Assembly (NCBI RefSeq): GCF_035222275.1 | Contig: NW_026946359.1 | Coordinates: forward strand, 4,898,001-4,962,000 | Origin: Podospora bellae-mahoneyi | Taxonomy: Eukaryota; Ascomycota; Sordariomycetes; Sordariales; Podosporaceae | Length of the DNA: 64,000 nucleotides | Reading direction: 5' to 3' | Program-made: the position numbers and the translations under genes | In this document: positions 30,383 to 40,044 of the stretch, in pieces | Numbering within the stretch: the first letter of the stretch is position 1 | How the letters are laid out: each line of letters opens with the position of its first letter | Notes under the pieces: model-generated | What the model was told of the DNA's origin: nothing | The model's input: only the letters and a program-made list of their open reading frames with translations | Databases searched by the model: none

Positions 30383-33382
30383 CTACATCGGCGCACTCCA
30401 CCTCAAGTTGATCTGCTTTTTCCTCACCTGTAAAGATGAATTGTTAGCCACAATCCCCATAATATGCAAGAAAAGTAAGCTTACCATAGGGCCCAACATA
30501 GTCACACCAACAAACAACGCCAACACCGTCGACACAAGCGACACCTTGTTGAAACCCTTCCCAAGGATATCAAACAAGAAGCTAGGAGTGACTCTTGTGC
30601 CGAAAATATCCACACCATAGGCAAACACGAGACTGGTGCTTTCAACAATAGCCGGCGACGTAATAATTTTCTTGATACCAACGATATCCCTCTCGTGCGT
30701 GATAACGCTCTTGGGGTCGATCTCAATCGCGGGATGGTATCTGAACAAACCCTCCTCGATCTCAGCATGCGTAGCATCCCGACCCACAGGACGGCGAGGC
30801 TCGAGGAGCATTCTTGGGATGCCCATGATACCATGGTTCTCGGGCAGGTAGGCGAGGATATGGCGAGTGGTAATCCCTTGCCTGGTCTGCGAGACCTGCA
30901 GGGCCGAGACAGGAGCGCCCATGATGTAAGTCTGGGAAACTACCGAAGGCAGGGCGACACCAGTGGGGACATCGACAGGGTCGAGGGAGGAGAAGGTCGA
31001 GGCATCACCAAGCGGGCCGCGGTCATTAGCCTCCTCGCTTTCGTAGAGATCCGAAACAGCAATCTGGTAGCCTTTGAGAGACTGAGCCGAGTTATCACGC
31101 AGTGTGTACTGCCCAAAGAACGAGCAGACGAACCAGTTCTCAGCCATGGCGCACTCGACCGGCTTAGTGGGGTCGACACCGTTGTACTTGGCCGAGGAAA
31201 GGATTTGGCCAGACACAGTGTCAAGAAGGTAGACAGTGAGGGTCCAGGTCTTGTCGTCGATGGCGGCAACAACAATAGTGTTCGGGTTCAAGTACTTGTA
31301 CTTGACTGTGCGGTCGCCCAGAACGCGGCCAATCGAAGCAACAGCATCGTGTGAGGGCCTGGTAGCGATGCTGACGACGCGCTGATTCTCAGGCAAGGAG
31401 AAGATCCAAGACGTAGATTCATGAGCGGTGGTACCATCAGGAATGAAGACGACACCCTTCAGTTCGCCATCGGCACCACGAGTGACAACAGTCTGCTTCG
31501 GAGCCTTATCAACAGGGAGATCACCAATCTTGCCGTCTAGGCCAATGCGTAGGAGACGTGGGCCAGAAGCGGTGTCAATGAGAGCAGTGCTCTGAGTTGT
31601 TGCTTCGGAGCTGGGCGCCTTAGCGCTGATAACTTGACCCGTCTCGGTCTTCAAGACCACAAAGTCATTGTGAGCACCGAGGATTGTGACCTCGCCCGAT
31701 GACTCGTTGACCAGGATTCCCTTGACATCCCACTTCTGGCCCTTGGAAATCTGGAATGCCCTCTTTTGCCAGACAGCAGCGCCAGAGTTACCAATATCAA
31801 GCCCGTAAACCATACCGCGCTTGGTGGCAAGAATGACCAGCTTGTGGAAGCCAAAGCTGTCGCGCGACAGCTTTCCAGCCGAAGAAGTGACATCGGTGCC
31901 GGCGATGCTGCTAATCAACCTCGTGGGCACGTTGTTGAGGTAAGCAGGGAGGTACTGGAGATCGTTGATATGGCGTTTGACGCGATGAATATAAGCTTGA
32001 ACCGGGTTGCTATGGGCCTCCTGTTCGAGAGACTTGGCCAGCTCTTCACTCTCAGGGATCTCAGCAAAGGTAGCAGCAACGCCTCCAGAAAGGCCTTCAG
32101 GGCGAGTCCATCCGATCTCACCATTACGAACGAGAGCCCACTCGTCATCGGCAGTAAGGGCCGCAGACCGAACGGCATAGCTGCCATCAGCTCCAGCCTT
32201 CTTGATCACCTCAGATACTGCATGAATGGAAGCGACCTTGGAGTTGGTGTTCTTGAGGGGCCAGCGTCCAAGAACGCCGTGAGACTGGGATGAGACCAAA
32301 ATCAACTCATCCTCAGTGATACGCGTGAAGTACACGTTGGCTGAGATCGAGCTAGTTGCAAAAGCGCCCTTGCCTGGAAGCAGAGGCAGATCATACGCCT
32401 TGGAGATATGTCCAGTCTTCAGGTCGATGTGGTAAACCTCGCCCTTGTTGCCAGTCGCAGTCTTGCTGTGCACCAAGAAATGCGGCTGCGACTGAATCAG
32501 ATGAGGAGCGTGAATCTCAACCTCAACAGTCCCCTCAACTAAAGGAAACTCCTGGCTCGTCTTCAAACCTAAAACGTTGACCCTCAAAGCCGTATGCTCA
32601 GCATCAGTCCAAGCCACAATCGGAGCCGCCGAGTTCGCGCCGACAAGCATGATATCTCCCTCGTCATTCAGGTTCGCCTTAGTCCCAATAACCAGCTCAT
32701 CGAGCCTCTTCCCAGTAAGCGTATCCAGAGTCGTAACCTTGAGGCTGTACGCCCCCTTGGTCCCCTTCAAGAATACCACGAAAACCTTCTCGACATTCGT
32801 GCTGACTTGAAGCGGCACGTCCTTGGTCACCTCCCTGAACTCCCAAACCACATCCCCGTTAAGCGCATTCAACCGTCTCAACACTGTCTCCCCCTTCTCC
32901 TCCTCCTCAAAAAGCACCAGCACATCCTTCCTCTCCGCCTCCGTCATCTCCATCACCTCCAAATCCTTGACCTTCCCCGGAAACCTCGCCCAGAACGTAT
33001 TCCTCCCCGTCACCGCGTCCCAGGCATGCACCTCACCTCCATAAGCACTAGCCACCCATCCCTCACCCTCGCCCGCCCTGGCGAACCCCTCTCCCACTGC
33101 CGTTTCATTGTTGCTATCCCCCGCCAGAAACTGCCTCCAGACAACCCCGCCAGTACCCGGGTTTACAGCCCCCAACACGCCCTCATCACTCAATGTGTAA
33201 AGCAAGCTTCCTTGCTCGTCTTTTCTGGGGCGGTGGAAAAAGGTTGTTTCCCTTTTCGGAAGGCCGAGGAGTTGGTAGTGGTAGTCAATATGGCCCACTT
33301 CATCTCTGAAGACGGCGCGGACGGCCGAAGGGAGGGCGAGCAGCCCTATTAAGAGGGTTGTCGCGGAGGGCATGGCGAGCAT
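30383..33382 (-). CDS. emc1: ER membrane protein complex subunit 1 (EMC1)
   Basis: EMC1 is the large lumenal subunit of the ER membrane complex, which inserts transmembrane helices into the ER. Two exons, 33382-30485 and 30427-30383, give about 980 aa. The N-terminus is a signal peptide (ATTLLIGLLALPSAVRA) followed by the typical FRDEVGHIDYHYQLLG start of the mature protein. A long beta-propeller-like lumenal region and the C-terminal EMC1 domain (formerly DUF1620) follow (GLDIGNSGAAVWQK and later RYHPAIEIDPKSVITHERD). The end is a transmembrane helix with a basic tail, VRKKQINLRW. The last intron (30428-30484, GTAAGC to ACAG, GGCTAAC branch) is 57 nt, has no stop and stays in frame, so unspliced reading simply adds 19 residues. 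In-frame ATGs at 33373 and 33424 are alternative starts; 33382 or 33373 places the signal peptide best. Confidence 0.95.
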   Translation of the reverse strand: MLAMPSATTLLIGLLALPSAVRAVFRDEVGHIDYHYQLLGLPKRETTFFHRPRKDEQGSLLYTLSDEGVLGAVNPGTGGVVWRQFLAGDSNNETAVGEGFARAGEGEGWVASAYGGEVHAWDAVTGRNTFWARFPGKVKDLEVMEMTEAERKDVLVLFEEEEKGETVLRRLNALNGDVVWEFREVTKDVPLQVSTNVEKVFVVFLKGTKGAYSLKVTTLDTLTGKRLDELVIGTKANLNDEGDIMLVGANSAAPIVAWTDAEHTALRVNVLGLKTSQEFPLVEGTVEVEIHAPHLIQSQPHFLVHSKTATGNKGEVYHIDLKTGHISKAYDLPLLPGKGAFATSSISANVYFTRITEDELILVSSQSHGVLGRWPLKNTNSKVASIHAVSEVIKKAGADGSYAVRSAALTADDEWALVRNGEIGWTRPEGLSGGVAATFAEIPESEELAKSLEQEAHSNPVQAYIHRVKRHINDLQYLPAYLNNVPTRLISSIAGTDVTSSAGKLSRDSFGFHKLVILATKRGMVYGLDIGNSGAAVWQKRAFQISKGQKWDVKGILVNESSGEVTILGAHNDFVVLKTETGQVISAKAPSSEATTQSTALIDTASGPRLLRIGLDGKIGDLPVDKAPKQTVVTRGADGELKGVVFIPDGTTAHESTSWIFSLPENQRVVSIATRPSHDAVASIGRVLGDRTVKYKYLNPNTIVVAAIDDKTWTLTVYLLDTVSGQILSSAKYNGVDPTKPVECAMAENWFVCSFFGQYTLRDNSAQSLKGYQIAVSDLYESEEANDRGPLGDASTFSSLDPVDVPTGVALPSVVSQTYIMGAPVSALQVSQTRQGITTRHILAYLPENHGIMGIPRMLLEPRRPVGRDATHAEIEEGLFRYHPAIEIDPKSVITHERDIVGIKKIITSPAIVESTSLVFAYGVDIFGTRVTPSFLFDILGKGFNKVSLVSTVLALFVGVTMLGPMVSLLFLHIMGIVANNSSLQVRKKQINLRWSAPM

Positions 33383-34248
33383 GATAGCTCTCGCTTCGTA
33401 GTATCGTCGTATGTTGAGGTTCAAGCGCTCATCGATCGGGACGTAACAGGTGTGTGTCGTTGATGTTGGGCAACGGGCGCGCTAGTGGGCGCCGGAATTG
33501 GATCGTATCGAATGCAGTCAATGGAGCCGCTCTATCGGTGTTCCATCAGTTGTGAGTCGCAAACTGAGAACGATATTCTTTCTATTTCTCTCGCTGTCGT
33601 GAGATTGCGCCGCCTGGGTTGGTGTTGATGGTGGAAGCTGGCAAAGAGCTTGCAGAAGCTTAGAAACGATGGGAGCCGGTCACAAACTTCCCTGGAACGT
33701 TGACCTGGATGTGACGCTGAAACAAACCCTGCCTGTCCAGCCCCGTGGGTCCCCGCAACCACCCCTGTCAAGAAGCACCACAGCTCAGAGCTCGTGCCAT
33801 ATGCCAAGACTTATCCTCGACATCAGATCTCAAACTTCACACCAACGAAAGACCCGCACCATGATTTAAAATATACTTAAGCCCGATTAAGCCAGCCCTC
33901 GACTCGAATCTGGGCTTATGGCTGAGCAAGGCTGCTGCTCTACAAACATGAGCAACACCCCGTTACCTTATCCATGCCAACTTCCCTAGCAAACGACCTT
34001 TGTGAGCAACAAGTCAGCCAAGACGAATGTCCCTCAACGATTGGGTATATGCAAAGAATGCGTTTTTAAAACTATCTTTCATGGCCTATTAACGATCTTG
34101 AAAGCATATCAACTATCTTCGACCGCCGATAGCAGATGTTGAACATATATCCATTATCTTTGGAGACCTATTCCCTATTTTCAAAGGCCTATTCACTCTC
34201 TTCAAAGCTATATTAATTATCTTTAAAATCTTATTACCTAGGTATCTT
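33383..34248. other. Intergenic: emc1 upstream region and an array of degenerate ~21-nt repeats
   Basis: The part next to 33383 is the presumed emc1 promoter and leader. The part at 34069-34236 is a degenerate short-repeat array lying just downstream of the LRR gene's stop codon, listed separately. Confidence 0.6.
34069..34236 (+). repeat. Degenerate ~21-nt tandem repeat array (left of the LRR gene)
   Basis: About seven imperfect units resembling AACTATCTTTAAAGGCCTATT follow each other with small gaps. Clear examples begin near 34069, 34091, 34174, 34195 and 34215. A related array lies at 36368-36451 on the other side of the LRR gene. The units share the CTTT...GGCCTA core. The family is unknown to me. 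Confidence 0.6.
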
Positions 34249-35781
34249 CTAAGACTTCGACTGACAGGCAGGCACACACTTCCACGAACATCCAACTTTC
34301 AAGAAGGGTATAAGCAACTCCCTGTCCAACTTCGTCGCTGCAGGAGCCTTGAACTCAACCCACCTGGTCAGAGGAACGACCATCCCCCGGTTACACACCG
34401 AGCATGTGAGGCCACCTCTGCGGTGGGCCTGCGCGGCCTGATTGAGCGCCTCCCGAACGTCCGGATAGCCTTCATCAACTTCCAACCAATAGTTGACTTC
34501 CTCTAGCTCAGGCTCCGGCAGCTGAGTAAGCGTTTTGAGCGCATACTCGAATAGCGACCTCGCACCCTTTGGGTTGAGGAGCCTGTTATCGTCCTGCTCC
34601 CTGTAGCTAACATCCTGGGGCATCTCGAGCTCGGTAGGGTCCTCCACCTCCAATTCCAGTGAGCCAGTGCTCTCAGCCAAATCTCCGAACAACGGCAGAC
34701 GAAATCTCGAGTAGATCCGACCATCGCTGCCCAAGAATTCCACTGGGGTCCGGATCAATGGGTTGGGACCGCAGTTTGTTGTCGCGGCCTCGAACGAAAC
34801 CTTCTCTGCCATCCACCAAGGATTTGATGCAGTATGAAGCATCACCAACTTCCCCTCATCGCCCATGAGCCGCAGAATCTCGGCCGGAAGATACCTGAGC
34901 TTGTTTTGCGCAAGGTTAAGCGTCTTCAGATTCTTTAGCTTTCCAATACATGTTGGAATCTCCGTCAAGTCGTTGTTTCGGAGAGTGAGGAACGTAAGAG
35001 GTTCGACATTCACCAGAGATGAGGGAAAGTCTTTAAGGTGGTTGTTGTACAGATATATCTTGATGTCTGGATCAGCTTGGCGGAATGACACGCCCTTCAC
35101 AACCACGGGAATCGGCTCGATATCGGCAATTGGTGCAATAGTCTCCGTCGAGATAGAGTTCAGGCCAAGGTCACTAAAATTTTGTCAGTCAAAATCCACA
35201 GCCAGGCGACTCATTGGATGGTATCATAGATACCTCAAATCAACCTCCTGGGTGCCGTTCTCCACACATCTTTTGATCCTCTCCCGTGCAACTGCCTCAG
35301 CTTCGGACAACTGTGGTTGAGATCGAGGCGATATTTTCAGCTGTGCCGGCGACGCGAAGAACTTTGGTGTGTATGGGGCCGGGACGTCGCCCTCTGTATC
35401 AGTAGAGTCCGGTCCACCCATGAAAATACCACTGTCGAGCTTCCTGAACTCGCGCTTTTGCTGTCTCGCCCCAGCCTTTCGCCGAAGAGGGCGGCAGACG
35501 ATGGGCGATGAGCGAACAAAGGGCGACGACGAGTAATCACCCATTGCGGAGTCGGAAGACAGAGCAGCATGCTGCTCATACCATGTCCCTACATACCGCC
35601 GCTTGTGTCGGCGGGCGCTTCCGTATGCCTCGAGTGCAGGGTCGTCATCGCTGGAAAAGACGGCTGGATCGCTCGAGGTTGAGACGCTGGGTGGAGGCGC
35701 GTTGGCTTTCGCCCACGCTCGCTTGCTCGCCCCATTGAATGGGGTTTTTGGCAGCGTTGGTAAGACCTGCTCGTCCGCCAT
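34249..35781 (-). CDS. Leucine-rich-repeat protein, 490 aa
   Basis: Two exons, 35781-35234 and 35173-34249, are separated by a 60-nt intron (GTATCT donor, ACTGAC branch, TTTAG acceptor) and join to 491 codons. The first about 180 residues are Ser/Pro/basic-rich and look disordered. From about residue 180 there are leucine-rich repeats with typical LxxLxLxxNxL spacing (LTFLTLRNNDLTEIP, LKTLNLAQNKLRYLP). The C-terminal part is helical and acidic (LPEPELEEVNYWLEVDEG) and has one CSVC pair. There is no signal peptide or membrane segment. LRR proteins are usually protein-protein adaptors, and I cannot assign a partner. It lies between two arrays of similar short repeats. Confidence 0.88.
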
Positions 35782-37037
35782 GGCTCACCGGGGTTACCTC
35801 TAGGTCGAAAGGAAACAATGGGGCTGCGGCGACGCGACTGGCGATAAGCTTAGAGCTGTGAGCAACCCCGCTTACGGCAAAAGAATGATGTCCAGTACTC
35901 TACTCAAAAAGAGATGAACGCGGAAAATATGTGGAGTTTGATGCCTGAGGAGCGAGAAAAGAGTTTCTCGGTATCAGGGAAATGCCTGGGTAAAAATGGT
36001 CTTTTTGAAAAGGAAAAGGGGAATCGCAGAATCGCGTATCCTGAAAAGTCAACAACAGGTGACCCTGTCGCGAGTTCGCGCTCTCCTAGGAAGGAGCACA
36101 ACCCCACAACTGGCGTCATGCACTTATTTTTTAGTGCAGTCTAGGGCCGCATATGGGACCGTGCACTGAAACATTGTCGCGGCTGGGTCCGGGCCCGGGC
36201 TGTCAAAGAGCCCCCCACGATCCCGAGGACTTGGTTCGGTCTCTCGCCTCCATCTTACAGACCAGGCATGCAGTGTAATCTACTATCCGCACCCAGAATA
36301 ATTGGTGCTGCAAGTCAGGAATACGTGTGACGACTATCACTTTACACCCTTCTAAGTAGGAAATTTAGCCGCTCTTTAAGGCCTATTGACTAGCTTTCGA
36401 GGCCTACTAACCACCTTTCGAGGCCTACTGGCAGACTTTTTGAGAGTCATGCCTGTCTTTGAGACGTGGTTCAGCAATATGTTCGGGCTAACTTACTTTG
36501 CAGTGCCAGTATGTTTGCCCAAGGGTGTGGCTGGCTACGTCAGGCGGGGGGGGATACACCACGCGATGATTCGGAAGACCTTGCAAAGAATTACAAGCGA
36601 GGATGTGTCTTTCGCTGTCTAGGTCCGATATCAGTCCTATAGTAATTCTTCCGTTACAGGATCAATCACATTCTCAACCTACAACTCCCTTCACCGCCTC
36701 ATCGCTCACATCACTCCCATAAAAATAAAAAGCTCAACATGGCACATGCCTCAACCATTGACTGCAAGGTACCTTCCTGATCTAGCAGATGCACATCCTC
36801 ACCACATAATCACCCCTCCTCATCACAAGCTCGCTCACATTCTTCCATATACATCGCTCATTCAACATCATTCAAAAAATCATCATTCGCTAACGCCCGC
36901 TAAAAGACTACCGCGCAAGCCCACAAAACCCACCCCATTCCATCCCTCTTCATCTCCTCTTACACTCTGTTAGCCCTCTCTCTCACCCCCTCCCCCTTCC
37001 CTCATGCCCAAACTGGAACTACCTGCCACCAAACTCC
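35782..37037. other. Intergenic between LRR gene and tandem zinc-ribbon gene
   Basis: Holds the presumed promoter of the LRR gene, a short-repeat array (36368-36451) and a C/A/T-rich tract around 36660-37000. An ATG at 36739 in AACATGGC context opens a short frame ending at GTACCT, which resembles a first exon, but I could not find a following exon. No gene is claimed. Confidence 0.5.
36368..36451 (+). repeat. ~21-nt tandem repeat array (right of the LRR gene)
   Basis: Four consecutive 21-nt units start at 36368, 36389, 36410 and 36431. Units two and three are nearly identical (ACTAGCTTTCGAGGCCTAC versus ACCACCTTTCGAGGCCTAC). They resemble the degenerate array at 34069-34236. They generate an artefactual repeated FRGLL peptide when translated. 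Confidence 0.75.
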
Positions 37038-38952
37038 TCACCTCTTCCCACCAAGAGACTGTCCCTCAGTCTGCTCCGCCAGCGCCATAAAGTCGTTATC
37101 ATCCAAGTCAGAATCGTCAAACTCATCTCTCTTCTGGCGTTTGGCAGGGGGTTTGTCATCCTTGGTACCGGCATTGTTGTTCAGAAACTGACTGTTGGTC
37201 AGCCTGTGGGCTTCCCAGATGTCCCAGGGGTTCGTGGGAACATCGCTGTCGGAGTTGTACACTGGGTTCAACGTCGGTTTCACCACCGAATTACTGGGGG
37301 GGTGGACGAACTGGTTGGTCGGTTGGTAATTCGCCTGAGTACTGGGGTCGTTGTTAGGTTGATTGTTCGAGGGGCGGTTGAACTGGCTTCGAACACGTGT
37401 GGTATTGTAGCTGTTAAACGGGTTATTCCCGTGGTAGCTCGTCCGGTAGGTGAACTGGCTAGTTGGCGTGGTGTTTACCTGCCCCTTGGGTTGTGTTTTG
37501 CTGTTGGGCACGGGTGTATCAAGTTGGTCGGCGAGCTCGATCATGGCGTCCTTAAGGCCAGTATCGATGTCAAATTCCTCCTTCTCATCATCCTTTCTCC
37601 CTCGCTTCTGGGGAAGCGTGGGCGGCAAGATGAAAGTCTTGTTAGGCCGGTTACTGGTGGGTGTAACCATGCCGGAAGAAAAAGGCTGCTGCCCTGCCAT
37701 ACCCAGGGACTTGGTCGGTGTGTTGAAACGACCGGAAGTATTCGAAGTCGGCGCAGGTTTTCCAGGGACAGAAAAAGGCGAGTGCCCTAGTGAATTAGGG
37801 CTCTTCGCCGGGGTGACCAACGTGCTGTGATGACCACTAGGAATGATGAGACCACTTTTTGAAGAAGTTGAGACAGCTGTTATCGGCGCCTGCATGCCCT
37901 CGAGATTTTGCGGCGAGGCGGATTGGAACAGCCTCGTCCGAGCAGGGTAAACGTTCGCGGGTGCTGGATAACACGCGCTCACGGAGCCAAACTTCGTCTC
38001 ATCATTCTCGTCCTCTTCGTCGAGAGTCAGGTCGATTGTGACCTTGACCTTTTCTTTAGAGGAGGCCTTGGCAGTCGTATGCTCCATACTATCGCCAGTT
38101 TCGATTCCACTCAAGTCTTCTGCCGTGTGTTTATGGATCGACTTGGATGTCCCTCTCGTCTGCTTTCGGGTCTCGGGAATAACAGGCTGTTGAGCCTCGA
38201 TGTGGTGGGGAATAGTGGCCTGGTTGTTGTTGTTGCTGGCTTCGTCTTTACTGTTGCCAGCCTCGCCATTCATATCACCGGAATTCTGATCCATCTTGAT
38301 GCCATTGTCTTGCTTCGAGGGACCGGCCTCAACTGTGTCGATATTCCCTTTTACCGCTTCCACAGCCTTTCCTTTGATAACCGGCCGTATATAGTAACAC
38401 CCGTCCTCTTCACCTCGTCTCGAGCACTCTGCGTACTTCTCGGTGTACTCGAAAGGGTTCTTAACCCTCTCAACCAGCTGGCCGATATGGCACTCAGGAC
38501 ATGGCCCCTTGCCCAGTTCGTTTTGTTTCTGTGTCCAAAGAATCTGAGGATCTTCGTTGAAGGCTTCGTAATGTCTGCAAGGAGGACGAGCGGTATATCT
38601 AGAACAGCTCAGGCGCCAGAGTCCTGGTTGAAAGGTTGTCATTCAGCTTGGGACTTGTTGTGTTGTGGAGAAACGGACTCACCGGCATCAGGGCCTGCTC
38701 CTTCTGGGTTGTTTCTCTTTCGTTCCAGAATTCCAATTTTGCATGTTGGGCAAGGACCATATCTAAGCTTACGGCCTTTTGTGGTGCTGGAACGACTGGA
38801 CTTGGGATTACTACCCTTTGCCTTGGTCACACGGCCACCGACTGTTGTCTGCTTCCGCGGAGCTAGGATGAATGTCAGTCTCACTTTATTCACTAAGAGC
38901 ATGATAAGGTGAAAAGATTGGCTTGCCCACTTTCTGGCAGCTGAGGAGTCAT
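37038..38952 (-). CDS. Tandem GRF/topoisomerase-type zinc-ribbon protein, 595 aa
   Basis: Three exons (38952-38931, 38862-38683, 38623-37038) join to 596 codons. The introns are 68 nt (GTGGGC donor, CTGAC branch, CTAG acceptor) and 59 nt (GTGAGT donor, CCAG acceptor). The first exon codes only for MTPQLPE and one further base. The N-terminal 145 residues hold two similar cysteine sets: Cys45-x2-Cys48, Cys74, Cys83, then Cys109-x2-Cys112, Cys134, Cys143. Each begins GPCPxC, followed by a basic strand and a CS motif. This is the layout of GRF-type fingers or topoisomerase C-terminal zinc ribbons, which bind single-stranded nucleic acid. The rest is low-complexity (Asn/Gln/Pro/Ser) with acidic patches (DLTLDEEDEND) and a KRQKRDEFDDSDLDDNDF motif near the end. 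A nuclear DNA/RNA-binding role is inferred. Confidence 0.8.
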
Positions 38953-40044
38953 TATCGCCGTTGGATCTTTGTTGATACAATCTTTCGAGGTGGGACGAGG
39001 AAGTGACAGTCTCGCGCTGTTCGGACGTAAAGTTGAGAGTTGCAATTGGCGTTGGATGGAGATGAGAAAACCTGATCCGCTGTATCGTTCAATCTTGTTG
39101 TCTATGCTCTCTTCTCACTGTCCTCTCGCCGTCTTGCCGGTCAAGTGACAAATTCCGAGAAAGAAGCGGGTCTTGATGTTGTCGCCGAGACCAAATTCAT
39201 CTCTCTAACAGCGGGCTAGTATGTGCCTGATTGAACCACTCCTTCCACAATCGTGCTTTGACGAATTACTGAGTTGTTCGAAATACCGGTATGTTGCCAG
39301 GGCCACGCGGGGTCAAAATGAATAACTTGAAAAAGAAAACTGATGTACTACAATAGATGACAGTCAATCACATTGTCACATTATAATCAGCGGTCAGGGT
39401 GAAAAGTGAATAAGAGAGAATGCCTGAACATCCTGAGATGCAACGAAATGCTTCCACATCGCCATGTAACTTTTGAAGAAGGTGCACCCCACCCCAGCCT
39501 CTCTCTATCTAGAGAAGCCGCTGTGGCTTGAATGGCAGCTGCATGTCTATCTGCGTTGCTAGTTGTTTCAAGAGCCTATCATATCCTTCAGAGGATCAAT
39601 AGTGTTAAGCTGCTCCGCATACCGTGGACAAACAAGGCCTTCGAAAAATGGTTACCTAGTCAAGAGCACCAAAAAGTCGACAAGTCGAAAATAACAATCA
39701 AAAGGTATGTTCACTATCCTTCAGACCCTTGATATTTTATCGCAATCTCCATTTTCCTGTCTGCGAGTTGCTTTGCAACCCCTCATCCCAACTCGACAAG
39801 CAAACCCTGCATATACATATTCTAGTGTACCCGACCTAATCCTTAAGTACAATTTTCTGTAGTCATTGGTCCCTCTACAACACCACATCTCACGACCTTT
39901 TGCGCAACCACTCTGGCTATGACTATATATGCTACAAGAACCATGCCGATAAAGTGTATTGGGTTAGGACTCTCTATCGTACCCGCTACGCCAACCACTG
40001 CAGGCCCTTGGACTTTTCCGCATCTTTTTTCCCATGCTATCCAT
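38953..40044. other. Gap: upstream of zinc-ribbon gene and downstream of AspRS
   Basis: No coding-like frame is seen. The right half should contain the 3' untranslated region of AspRS, and the left half the promoter of the zinc-ribbon gene. No repeats are evident. Confidence 0.55.

Noticed and set aside
32594-33352. 252-codon plus-strand open frame
   Set aside because: Antisense shadow of emc1, caused by its codon composition.
34249-36451. CRISPR-like reading of the 21-nt repeats
   Set aside because: The units are contiguous tandem copies without unique spacers, and the genome is eukaryotic.
37908-38912. 334-codon plus-strand open frame
   Set aside because: It lies antisense to the zinc-ribbon gene, whose exons, cysteine motifs and splice phases are coherent. 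It has no domain of its own.
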